Positions 33,112 through 41,228 of a stretch of DNA of 64,000 nucleotides are shown here, piece after piece; within the stretch, counting starts at the first letter, position 1, and each line of letters starts with the position of its first letter. The translations under genes and the position numbers were made by a program. Origin of the DNA: DASYPP01 sp036006525 (GTDB lineage: Bacteria > Gemmatimonadota > Gemmatimonadetes > Gemmatimonadales > GWC2-71-9); NCBI GenBank assembly GCA_036006525.1, contig DASYPP010000004.1, positions 62,001-126,000 of the forward strand, given 5' to 3'. The notes under the pieces are model-generated. The model was not told the DNA's origin, did not search any database, and saw only the letters and a list, made by a program, of their open reading frames with translations.

Positions 33112-34081
33112 CGCCCAGCAGCCGATCCAGCCTCCAGACCATTTCAAGAAGCTGGCCCATACCTACAGCATCGTCGCCTACGATTCTGTCACCGGCGACC
33201 TCGGCGTCGCGGTGCAGTCGAAGTTTCCCAACGTGGGCGGCATCGTGCCATGGGCCCGCTCCGGCGTGGGCGCCGTCGCCACCCAGAGCCTGGGGAACAC
33301 CGACTACGGCGAGAAGGGTTTGGACCTGATCGCCCAGGGCGCGACGGCGGAGGAAGCGCTGCGCATCGTCATGCGGACCGACACCATGCTCCAGGACCGG
33401 CAGGTCGGAATGGTGGACACTCACGGGAACGCGGCCAGCTTCACCGGGACCCGCACCTTCGACTGGGCCGGAGGCAGAGTGGGGACGCCCGACGGTCGTT
33501 CGTCCATTGCGGGAGGCAAAGGCGCGGTGATCGTCGGGCATGGGTTTGCGGCGCAGGCCAACATCATGGTTTCGGACCAGACGGTGAAGAACCTGGCCGA
33601 GACGTTTGCGGCGACCAGCGGCCCGCTGGCGGACCGGCTGATGGCCGCACTCAAGGCGGGGCAGCGGGGCGGCGGCGACAAGCGGGGGATGCAGTCGGCG
33701 GCGCTGCTCGTGGTGCGGGCGCATGGCGGATACCTCGGCGCCAACGACCGCTTCATCGATATCCGGGTCTACGATGCGCCGGACCCCATCGCCGAGCTGG
33801 ACCGCCTGCTGACGCTCCACAAGCTGCACTTTTTCCCCAGCGAGGCGGCCGACCTGGTCCCGATTACGCCGGAGATCGTCCGCCAGCTGGAGCCGATCCT
33901 GCTGCGCGAGCCGGTCAACCAGGCGGACAAGTGGCTGAAGGCCCCGCAGGGAACCGCCAACCCGACCTTCCTGGCGGCCCTGCGCGATTTCATGTACTGG
34001 GAGAACTACGACGTGCGGGTGCGGATGGATGGCAAGATTGACCGCGTGGTCCTGAACGACATCCTGAAAAAGAGGAGATAA
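33017..34081 (+). CDS. secreted DUF1028 protein (Ntn-hydrolase-like)
   Basis: A 354-residue protein. The core starts HTYSIVAYDSVTGDLGVAVQ, the DUF1028 opening, followed by FPNVGGIVPWARSGVGAVAT. These domains have an Ntn-hydrolase-like fold; the role is unproven. The only in-frame start that keeps a signal peptide is GTG 33017. The hydrophobic core LTALILVTCHLSLVTA, with cleavage likely before QQ, is largely encoded by heptamer repeats of hairpin 8. C-terminal 100 residues are a lysine-rich extension. Confidence 0.85.
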   Translation: MTSDRGISLRSTVSRPGLTALILVTCHLSLVTAQQPIQPPDHFKKLAHTYSIVAYDSVTGDLGVAVQSKFPNVGGIVPWARSGVGAVATQSLGNTDYGEKGLDLIAQGATAEEALRIVMRTDTMLQDRQVGMVDTHGNAASFTGTRTFDWAGGRVGTPDGRSSIAGGKGAVIVGHGFAAQANIMVSDQTVKNLAETFAATSGPLADRLMAALKAGQRGGGDKRGMQSAALLVVRAHGGYLGANDRFIDIRVYDAPDPIAELDRLLTLHKLHFFPSEAADLVPITPEIVRQLEPILLREPVNQADKWLKAPQGTANPTFLAALRDFMYWENYDVRVRMDGKIDRVVLNDILKKRR

Positions 34082-34083
34082 CT

Positions 34084-35595
34084 GTGGCTACAGGAGCCTC
34101 TGACACGCCCCGGACGGAAGCTGTCATCCCCGAGTTCAAGCAGATCCTGGGGCAGCCGGGTCCGCTCTGGATGCTGTTCATGTCCGAGTTCTGGGAGCGC
34201 TTCGCGTTCTACGGCATCCGGTGGGCGCTGGTGCTCTACATCGTCGCACAGTTCCATGGCGGATCAGCCACGGGACAAGCCGATGCAAACCTGACCTATG
34301 GATCGTACCTCGCGCTGGTGTACGCCTGGGGGATTGTGGGTGGCTATATCGCCGACAAGTTCCTGGGTTACCAGCGCTCGATCCTGACCGGCGCGGTCTT
34401 CATGGCGGCCGGATTGTTCATGATCGCGGTGCCCAATCCCGTCGTGTTCAAATTCGGACTGGCCACGATCATCTGCGGCAATGGCATGTTCAAGCCGATC
34501 ATCTCGACCCTGGTCGGCAAGTTGTACACGGTCGGCGACGAACGGCGGGACAGCGGTTTCACCATCTTCTACATGGGCATCAACGCCGGTGCCTTCGTGG
34601 CCCCGCTCCTCACCGGCTGGCTGGCGCAATCGGTCTTCGGGTCGGCCGACTCACCGGCCTACAAGTATGTGTTCATCGCCGCGGGCTTCGGCATGCTGGT
34701 CAGCCTGGTGTGGTTCTATATCGGCCGGGCCCAGCTCAAGGGCATCGGCGCGCACGCCGCGGGGGCTGGAAGCCTCCAGCGTGTCGGCGTCGTCATTCTC
34801 AGCACCATGCTGTTTATCCCGGTAGTGTACTTCCTGCTCGCCGTCGGCGGGAGGAACCTGCAGTATGTACTGACGGCACTCTTCGTCATACTGATCGTGC
34901 TCCTGATGATCGAGGGAATCCGGGAGGGCAAGGTCGCCCGTGACAAGGTGATCGCGATGCTGATCATTTTCACCTTCAACATCCTGTTCTGGATGTTCTT
35001 CGAGCAGGCCGGCAGCTCCTTTACCTTCCTGGCCGACGAGATCGTCAACCGCCAGCTCGGCAGCTTCACGTTCCCGACCGCGTGGTTCCAGAGCGTCAAC
35101 TCGATCGCGATCATCGCCCTGGCACCGGTGATGGCCTGGATCTGGATCATGATGGCGAAGCGGAATGCCAATCCTTCCATTCCGCGCAAATTCGGCCTGG
35201 GCCTGCTGTTCAACGGCCTGGCCTTCCTGCTGCTGATGTTTGCGCTCACCAAGCTGGTCGGCGCGGACAACAAGATCCCATTCTGGACCCTGGTCGGGGT
35301 CTATGTCATCCAGTCCGTCGGTGAGCTGTGCCTGTCTCCAATTGGTCTGTCGATGGTCACCAAGCTGGCCCCGGTGCGGCTGGTCGGCCTGGCCATGGGT
35401 GGCTGGTTCGTCTCGGTCGGTATCGGCAACAACCTGTCGGGAATCTTCGCCAGCGGGGTCAGCGGCGAGACCGGAATGACGACCGCCTCGGCGCTCTCCG
35501 GCTACACCTTCGGCTTCTGGGCTCTGATCGGGGCGGGCGTGGTGCTGTTCATTGGAGCGCCGCTGGTGAACAAGCTGATGCACGGCGTCAAGTAG
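34084..35595 (+). CDS. POT-family proton-coupled peptide transporter
   Basis: A 503-residue MFS protein with about 12-14 helices. The POT signature is present: EFWERFAFYGIRW in helix 1 (the ExxERF proton-coupling motif) and GMFKPIISTLVGKLY, FYMGINAGAF in the first half. It imports di- and tripeptides with protons. The start is GTG 34084 with GAGGAGA upstream, two bases after the DUF1028 stop, so the two are co-translated. With the dipeptidases of the window it suggests peptide feeding. Confidence 0.93.
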   Translation: MATGASDTPRTEAVIPEFKQILGQPGPLWMLFMSEFWERFAFYGIRWALVLYIVAQFHGGSATGQADANLTYGSYLALVYAWGIVGGYIADKFLGYQRSILTGAVFMAAGLFMIAVPNPVVFKFGLATIICGNGMFKPIISTLVGKLYTVGDERRDSGFTIFYMGINAGAFVAPLLTGWLAQSVFGSADSPAYKYVFIAAGFGMLVSLVWFYIGRAQLKGIGAHAAGAGSLQRVGVVILSTMLFIPVVYFLLAVGGRNLQYVLTALFVILIVLLMIEGIREGKVARDKVIAMLIIFTFNILFWMFFEQAGSSFTFLADEIVNRQLGSFTFPTAWFQSVNSIAIIALAPVMAWIWIMMAKRNANPSIPRKFGLGLLFNGLAFLLLMFALTKLVGADNKIPFWTLVGVYVIQSVGELCLSPIGLSMVTKLAPVRLVGLAMGGWFVSVGIGNNLSGIFASGVSGETGMTTASALSGYTFGFWALIGAGVVLFIGAPLVNKLMHGVK

Positions 35596-35625
35596 CCGGA
35601 CGGAGCGAGGGCCGAGAGCCCAGAG

Positions 35626-35809
35626 AACAGCTCCTCGCGAAGGACGCGAAGTAGCGCGAAGATCGCGAAGAAAACAACACGACCAATAATGAACCACCCG
35701 GCCTTATCGATGCGGGTGGTTCTTGTTTGTATTGGTTGGTGGTGTGTTGTTGATGATGATCCGTTTCCGCGGCCTCCGCGCTACTTAGCGGTCTTCGCGA
35801 GGAGCTGTT
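35626..35809. repeat. paired-repeat hairpin 9 (CGCGAAGNN unit) around a terminator
   Basis: The left arm has four units CGCGAAGNN(N) at 35637-35673. The outer ends are a perfect 17-bp inverted repeat, AACAGCTCCTCGCGAAG at 35626-35642 against 35793-35809. Further inside, ACAACACGACCAATA-type sequence pairs with TATTGGTTGGTGGTGT. A terminator hairpin forms the tip. The 184-base structure fills the convergent gap between the POT and cydB genes. Confidence 0.9.
35691..35729. terminator. intrinsic terminator at the tip of hairpin 9
   Basis: GAACCACCCG (35691-35700) pairs perfectly with CGGGTGGTTC (35713-35722), followed by TTGTTTGT. The other strand has ATTATTGG after the stem, so it may work weakly both ways for the convergent POT and cydB transcripts. 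Confidence 0.8.
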
Positions 35810-35823
35810 GCAGATGCGTGGTT

Positions 35824-36834
35824 TCAGCGCGATTTGAACAACCGGAAGAGATACCACAGGGATGGGACCAGGACGACCGCGCCGAGTCCCAGCGCGATCA
35901 GGACCAGCCTGATCGTCACCCACGGTGCGGCCGTCGCCTGGATCGTCAGGTCGGGCGGAATCAGGTAGGGATACTGCGACAGCGCCCAGCCCCACAGGAT
36001 GAGGCTGACCTGGGCGGCGGCGGCGAGGCGGGCGAGGCCGAAGCGACGGAACCACAGGGCCAGCATCGCGGTGACAGCGACGGCCGCGACGGAGACCTGT
36101 AGCGGAAGCGCGTGCGTGGCTTCGGTGAGCCCGCGCCCCATCAACGGAGCAGCCGACCTCCGGAGGGAAAGCAGGAGCGCCGTCCCGGCGCTCAGGAAGA
36201 CAAGAACGCCAGACGCCAGAGCCCGAATCCGGAAGTCCTCCCGGAGATCGGGCTCTTTCGCTTCGACGGTGAGATAGACCGCGGCCAGGAATCCGAAGAG
36301 GCAGAGCGCAAACACCCCGACCGCGAAGGCGAAGGGCGTCGCCCAGGGAGTGACATAGTTGGCGACGAACCCGGCGCCCGCGACCGGAGGGGTCACCTGG
36401 CCCGACGCGACGGCTCCGACGATGGCGCCCAGCAGCAGCGGAGTGATCAGGCTGGCGATCGCGAAGAGCCGGCCCCAGCGCCGCTGGGTCTCATCGCCGC
36501 GTTCGTAACTGCGGAAAATGAACGCCGATCCCCGGAGCACGATGCCGATCAGCATCAGGCTGACGGGGATGTGAAGGACGATCGCGAAACGGGCGAAGAC
36601 CGGCGGGAAACAGGTGAAGAGCAGGACGACCACCAGGATGATCCAGACGTGGTTCGCCTCCCACACCGGCGCTATCGCGTCCGCGATGAGCCGGCGCTGC
36701 CGTTCCCGGTGAGGGCCCGAGGCAAACAGGTCCCACACTCCGCCGCCGAAGTCGGCCCCGGCCAGCACCGCGTAGGCATTGAGCGCCAGCATCACCACGA
36801 TGGCGATCAGCTGGGCGCCGGATTCGCCGCTCAC
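35824..36834 (-). CDS. cydB: cytochrome bd-type quinol oxidase subunit II
   Basis: A 336-residue membrane protein with about eight to nine helices. The N-terminal LNAYAVLAGADFGGGVWDLF is the CydB signature, followed by APVWEANHVWIILVVVLLFT. With CydA it oxidises quinol and reduces oxygen to water without pumping protons. The start is GTG 36834 overlapping the cydA stop (GTGA). The C-terminus ends in LWYLFRLFKSR next to hairpin 9. I find no CydX-like small gene. Confidence 0.93.
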   Translation of the reverse strand: MSGESGAQLIAIVVMLALNAYAVLAGADFGGGVWDLFASGPHRERQRRLIADAIAPVWEANHVWIILVVVLLFTCFPPVFARFAIVLHIPVSLMLIGIVLRGSAFIFRSYERGDETQRRWGRLFAIASLITPLLLGAIVGAVASGQVTPPVAGAGFVANYVTPWATPFAFAVGVFALCLFGFLAAVYLTVEAKEPDLREDFRIRALASGVLVFLSAGTALLLSLRRSAAPLMGRGLTEATHALPLQVSVAAVAVTAMLALWFRRFGLARLAAAAQVSLILWGWALSQYPYLIPPDLTIQATAAPWVTIRLVLIALGLGAVVLVPSLWYLFRLFKSR

Positions 36835-38150
36835 GGCAAGGTTCTCTCGATTACCACCGGGCTCCGGACAATCTGCCGGTACAGCACCCAGGCCACCGCG
36901 ATGCTGAGCAGGACATAGAGCAGGGTAAAGCCCAGCAGCGGCACCACCAGTCCGGGCATCGGGGTCACCGCCTCGCTGGTCTTCATCACGCCGTTGATGA
37001 TCCACGGCTGCCGGCCGACCTCGGTGAGGAACCATCCGGCCTCGGTCGCGATGAACCCCATCGGCGCGGCCAGGACCAGCGCCCGGAGCAGCCAGCGCTG
37101 CCGGGCCAGATCGCGCCGCCGGACCACCGTCCATCCCGCCCAGAGCGACACCAGCGCGAGGAAACTCCCCAGAGCGATCATCACCTGGAACGAAACGTGG
37201 GCCACCGCGACCGGGGGCCACAGGTCCCGGGGAATCCGGTCCAGGCCGGTGACCTGGGCGTTGAGATCGTGAAAGGCGAGAAGGGAAAGGCCGCCGGGGA
37301 TCTCGATGCCGAAGCGGACTTCTTTCTTTGCTACATCGGGGAATCCGCCGATCACCAGCGGGGCGCGGCTCTGGGTCTCGAACAGGGATTCGGCCGCCGC
37401 GAGCTTGGCCGGCTGGTACCGGGCCAGGAACCGGCCGTTGATGTCGCCCGAGACCGGCAGCAGGACGGCCGCAGGGGCGCCGACCATGAGGGCCAGTCCC
37501 AGCGCACGGCGATGAAAAGCATTGTCAGGCCGGTGCAGCAGGAACAACGCGTGAACCCCGGCGACCGCGAGCCCGGTAGCGGCGTAGGCGGCCAGCAGCA
37601 TGTGCAGGGTCTGGGGAAATGCGGCCGGCGTGGCCATGGCAGCCAGGGGATCGAAGCTCACTACCCGCCCGCCGTCCAGCACCATCCCGGTAGGGTAGTT
37701 CATCCAGGCGTTGGCGATGACGACGAAGACGGCGGAGAGCGCCCCACTGACGGCGACCAGCACGCCGGCCAGCAGATGGGCCCGGGGCGGGAGGCGGTTC
37801 CAGCCGTAGAGGTAGATGCCGAGGAAGATTGCTTCGGTGAAGAAGGCGAAACCTTCCAGGGAGAACGGCATGCCGATGATGGGTCCGGCGAACTCCATGA
37901 AGCGGGGCCAGAGCAGGCCCAGCTCAAAGGAGAGCACCGTTCCCGACACGGCGCCCACCGCGAAGAGAATTGCGGCGCCCTTGGACCAGCGCTTGGCGAG
38001 GTCGAGGGCGACGCTATCGCCGGTCTTGATCCAGCGCCGCTCCGCCAGGACCATCATCACCGGCATCGCGATCCCGATCATGGCGAAGACGATGTGAAAG
38101 GCGAGCGAGATCGCCATCTGGGAACGGGCTGCCAGGAGATCGGACATCAC
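36831..38150 (-). CDS. cydA: cytochrome bd-type quinol oxidase subunit I
   Basis: A 439-residue subunit carrying the haems. SQMAISLAFHIVFAMIGIAM contains the haem-b595 His; GTVLSFELGLLWPRFM and EGFAFFTEAIFLGIYLYGW are conserved core helices with quinol-side acidic residues; the haem-b558 His and Met are in the middle. At 439 residues it has the short Q-loop of the CIO-type branch rather than the long E. coli loop. First gene of the cydAB pair; hairpin 10 lies just upstream. Confidence 0.93.
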   Translation of the reverse strand: MMSDLLAARSQMAISLAFHIVFAMIGIAMPVMMVLAERRWIKTGDSVALDLAKRWSKGAAILFAVGAVSGTVLSFELGLLWPRFMEFAGPIIGMPFSLEGFAFFTEAIFLGIYLYGWNRLPPRAHLLAGVLVAVSGALSAVFVVIANAWMNYPTGMVLDGGRVVSFDPLAAMATPAAFPQTLHMLLAAYAATGLAVAGVHALFLLHRPDNAFHRRALGLALMVGAPAAVLLPVSGDINGRFLARYQPAKLAAAESLFETQSRAPLVIGGFPDVAKKEVRFGIEIPGGLSLLAFHDLNAQVTGLDRIPRDLWPPVAVAHVSFQVMIALGSFLALVSLWAGWTVVRRRDLARQRWLLRALVLAAPMGFIATEAGWFLTEVGRQPWIINGVMKTSEAVTPMPGLVVPLLGFTLLYVLLSIAVAWVLYRQIVRSPVVIERTLP

Positions 38151-38160
38151 TACAAGGTTA

Positions 38161-38230
38161 CAGGGTGGGGCAAGCTGCGGCAGGGTGGGGCAGGGAACCT
38201 TGCCTCACACTGCCACACCATGCCGCACGT
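38161..38230. repeat. paired-repeat hairpin 10 (10-base unit NNGTGNGGCA)
   Basis: Three 10-base units ending GGCA at 38163-38192 face three units TGCCNCACNN at 38201-38230, with only an eight-base loop; pairing may extend outward through GTTAC/GTAAC. It fills the gap between the cydA start and the stop of the SOD-like gene (38233-38235), both on the minus strand. Confidence 0.85.
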
Positions 38231-38232
38231 TG

Positions 38233-38742
38233 TTACCGGATTTCGGGTCTCGGTATGATGGTACCGCAGGCGATGCGATCCCCGGTGCCGGGCGCCGGCC
38301 GGCCGGCGTCGGGCTGGCTGGTGATCACGAACGATGTCCCGCCGTTGTGGAAGACCCCGCGCTCCCCGTCGCTCAGTTCCAGCCCAGGCCACGAAAAGCT
38401 GGTGTCCGACCACTCGGCGTCCAGCGTGGTAATGTCAGGCAGGTTGCCCAGGATGACGGAATCGGCGGGGCCCTGGCGGGGTGGCGCGAGCACCGGTCCG
38501 GCTGACGCGAAAGTGGGCGGCTCGCACAGCGCTTTCTCGTGGAGATTGAACCCGTGGGCGCCGGCCGGGAGGCCCAGGGTGTGCACCCGTAACGTGACGC
38601 CTCCCTTGGTTTCCAGCAGGTCCACAAAGCCCACCAGGCGGTTATCGGCGTCGAACAGCTTGGCCGACACGGGGACCGGGGGCAAGCCGAGGCAGGCGAC
38701 CAGCAGGATCAGGATCGATGCAGCAGATACGGTACGCAGCAT
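38233..38742 (-). CDS. superoxide-dismutase-like lipoprotein with degenerate metal site
   Basis: A 169-residue lipoprotein: MLRTVSAASILILLVAC gives a lipobox LVAC. The Cu/Zn-SOD fold is recognisable from GAHGFNLHEKALCEPP, FASAGP, GNLPDI, FHNGGTSFVI and GDRIACGTI. Compared with the family (HGFHIH, HFNP, HAGDLPN, VH-DD), one copper His is Asn, the bridging His and the zinc ligands are absent, while the last copper His (FHNG) and the disulfide cysteines remain. Dismutase activity is unlikely. It is divergent from malate synthase. Confidence 0.75.
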   Translation of the reverse strand: MLRTVSAASILILLVACLGLPPVPVSAKLFDADNRLVGFVDLLETKGGVTLRVHTLGLPAGAHGFNLHEKALCEPPTFASAGPVLAPPRQGPADSVILGNLPDITTLDAEWSDTSFSWPGLELSDGERGVFHNGGTSFVITSQPDAGRPAPGTGDRIACGTIIPRPEIR

Positions 38743-38874
38743 TTTTCTCAGTCGACGGTGATAGTTGGCTCGAAACGTGGTCTTCAGGGGGACGAAAACT
38801 AACCTCATCCCCTGCACGGCACGTAACCATTGCTCCGGTGTTATTTTTTGGGCGTAATCTCCCCTGGAGCGGGC

Positions 38875-40461
38875 GTGGAAATTCGCGGCGTGATGAAACC
38901 GGAGTTCAACGAGGTGCTGACGCCGGCCGCCCAGGCCTTCCTGGCCGAGCTGCATCGCCGCTTCAATCACCGGCGGCTGGAGCTGCTGGCCCGGCGCGAG
39001 TCCGTGCAGGAACGCCTGGACGAAGGGGAACTGCCGGAGTTTCTCCCCGAGACCCGCCAGGTGCGGGAGGGCAACTGGCGGGTCGGCCCGGTGCCGCACG
39101 ATCTCCAGGACCGGCGGGTGGAAATCACCGGCCCGGTGGACCGGAAGATGATCATCAACGCGCTCAACTCCGGCGCCAATGTCTTCATGGCCGATTTCGA
39201 GGATGCCAACTCCCCCACCTGGGCCAACCTGCTGGAAGGCCAGCTGAACCTGCGGGACGCCATCGAAGGCCGCATCGAGTACCAGGCTCCCGACGGCAAG
39301 CAGTACCGGCTCAATCAACGCGTCGCCACGCTGCTTACCCGCCCCCGGGGCTGGCACCTCGAGGAGCAGCACGCCTGGGTGGACGGCGTCCCGATGTCGG
39401 CCAGCCTTTTCGACTTCGGACTTTACTTCTTCCACAACGTCGAGCGGCTGCGGGCCCGGGGGACCGGCCCGTACTTCTACCTGCCCAAGCTGGAGAACCA
39501 TCTCGAGGCCCGGCTCTGGAACGACGTGTTCGAGTTCGCCCAGGCGGATCGCGGAGTCCCGGTCGGCACCATCAAGGTCACCGTCCTCATCGAGACCATC
39601 CTGGCCAGTTTCGAGATGGACGAGATCCTGTATGAGCTCAGGGACCATATCGTGGGGCTCAACTGTGGTCGCTGGGACTACATCTTCAGCTTCATCAAGA
39701 AATTCCGGCAACGACCCGACTTTGTGCTGCCGGACCGCGGCACGGTTACCATGGATCGCCGCTTCCTCCGCTCCTACACCCAGCTGGTGGTGAAGACCTG
39801 TCACCGGCGCGGGGCCCACGCCATGGGAGGCATGGCCGCGCAGATCCCGATCAAGAACGACCCGGAAGCCAATCGCCTGGCGATGGAAAAAGTAGTGGCC
39901 GACAAACAGCGTGAGGTGGGAGACGGCCACGACGGAACCTGGGTGGCACATCCCGGGCTGGTCCAGGTGGCGCGGGAGATCTTTGACGCCGGCATGCCGG
40001 GCCCGAACCAGGTCACCCGGCTCCGGGAAGATGTCAGCGTCACGGCCGCCGACCTGCTGGCCGTTCCCGAGGGATCCATCACCGAGCAGGCGCTGCGGCA
40101 CAATATCACCGTCGGGCTGCTCTACCTGGAGGCCTGGCTCACCGGGCTGGGCTGCGTCCCCATCTTCAACCTGATGGAAGATGCCGCGACCGCCGAGATC
40201 TCCCGGAGCCAGGTCTGGCAATGGATCCGGCACGGAGCCCGCCTGGATGGAAAACGAGTTCTCACTATCGAGTTGTTCCGGGAGATCGCGGCCCAGGAGC
40301 TGGAGCGCATCCGGACCCTGGTGGGGCCCGAGCGGTTTGCCGGTGGGAAATTCGGATTGGCGGTGAAGCTCTACGATCAGTTGATCACTGATGAGGAGTT
40401 TGCCGAGTTCTTGACCCTTCGGGCGTACGACGAGCTGCTCACTCTCGAGACTCCTCCTTGA
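38875..40461 (+). CDS. aceB: malate synthase A
   Basis: A 528-residue enzyme joining glyoxylate and acetyl-CoA to malate. Key pieces: MADFEDANSPTWANLLEGQ, TLLTRPRGWHL with the catalytic Arg, PKLENHLEARLWNDVF with the metal Glu, LNCGRWDYIFS and NLMEDAATAEISRSQVWQW with the catalytic Asp near the C-terminus. The start is GTG 38875 with GGAG five bases upstream; ATG 38893 is the alternative. Isocitrate lyase is not in the window. The 3' end overlaps the convergent gene by 23 bases. Confidence 0.95.
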   Translation: MEIRGVMKPEFNEVLTPAAQAFLAELHRRFNHRRLELLARRESVQERLDEGELPEFLPETRQVREGNWRVGPVPHDLQDRRVEITGPVDRKMIINALNSGANVFMADFEDANSPTWANLLEGQLNLRDAIEGRIEYQAPDGKQYRLNQRVATLLTRPRGWHLEEQHAWVDGVPMSASLFDFGLYFFHNVERLRARGTGPYFYLPKLENHLEARLWNDVFEFAQADRGVPVGTIKVTVLIETILASFEMDEILYELRDHIVGLNCGRWDYIFSFIKKFRQRPDFVLPDRGTVTMDRRFLRSYTQLVVKTCHRRGAHAMGGMAAQIPIKNDPEANRLAMEKVVADKQREVGDGHDGTWVAHPGLVQVAREIFDAGMPGPNQVTRLREDVSVTAADLLAVPEGSITEQALRHNITVGLLYLEAWLTGLGCVPIFNLMEDAATAEISRSQVWQWIRHGARLDGKRVLTIELFREIAAQELERIRTLVGPERFAGGKFGLAVKLYDQLITDEEFAEFLTLRAYDELLTLETPP

Positions 40462-41068
40462 GTGCCATAAGCATCCGCTTCGCTTCCACCCCCGCTCGCG
40501 TCCCCGCATACCGCTCGGCATACCTCGCCAGCTCCATCTTGAGCCGGCCAACTTCTCCCGTGGCGCGATAGAGATCGATCAGCTGGTTGGCGGCCGTGGC
40601 TTCCTGGCGGGCCGTTGGCTGGTTGCGCTGGACTGCCTGGTACAGCCGTTCCGCGCCGGTCGGGTCATTGAGATGGGCGGAACAGATCTTGGCCAGGGCG
40701 AGGCGGGCATCGTTGTCCCCCGGATTCGCGGCGATGTGGCCGCGGTACGACTCGGCGGCTTCGGCATACAGGCCTCGGATAATCAGCGACTCCTGGAACG
40801 AGAAGGACGCGGCCGGGGCGATGTTACCGGCGCCGGATACCGTGTCCACCCAGCCGCGGGCCGCATGATGCACTACCCAGAGCAGAAGGCTGCCGAGCAG
40901 GGCCAGGATGGGGATGTTGAGAAACAACAGGAACAGAAACTTGAGACCAAACCCGTAGACCCGAAGCTCCACGGCGCCGAGGATGATAAACACCGAGCAC
41001 CCGAGCCAGACGAATACCCGGAGCCGGTGGGCCAGCTCGGCCGAATCGATGTCCCGCAAGCGCTTCAT
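40439..41068 (-). CDS. membrane-anchored TPR-like protein
   Basis: A 209-residue protein with two N-terminal helices (FVWLGCSVFIILGAVELRVY; FLFLLFLNIPILALLGSLLL) and a helical-repeat C-terminal half (ESLIIRGLYAEAAESYRGHI, ALAKICSAHLNDPTGAERLY). The soluble part is probably a short TPR scaffold. It is divergent from the DUF5916 gene across a 160-base gap with an inverted repeat. Confidence 0.72.
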   Translation of the reverse strand: MKRLRDIDSAELAHRLRVFVWLGCSVFIILGAVELRVYGFGLKFLFLLFLNIPILALLGSLLLWVVHHAARGWVDTVSGAGNIAPAASFSFQESLIIRGLYAEAAESYRGHIAANPGDNDARLALAKICSAHLNDPTGAERLYQAVQRNQPTARQEATAANQLIDLYRATGEVGRLKMELARYAERYAGTRAGVEAKRMLMALKEESRE

Positions 41069-41104
41069 TGATCTCGAGAATCACTGCCTCAGTGTGAAAC
41101 CCGC

Positions 41105-41122
41105 ATACGAATGCCTTCGTAT
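41105..41122. promoter_or_regulatory. 18-bp inverted repeat, possible operator
   Basis: ATACGAA-tgcc-TTCGTAT is a perfect 7-bp palindrome with a four-base centre, between the divergent TPR membrane gene (start 41068) and the DUF5916 gene (start 41229). It could be a repressor site or a small RNA hairpin. No T-run follows, so it is not a terminator. Confidence 0.4.
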
Positions 41123-41228
41123 ATTGGGCCAATCGCGGGTGCCGTCAACCAGCTTGCAACAAATCGCGAGTTGGCGCCATCCAAGCAGTAAGCCGTGGTC
41201 GCCCGACCTTTCAAAACCCGAGTCCTTC

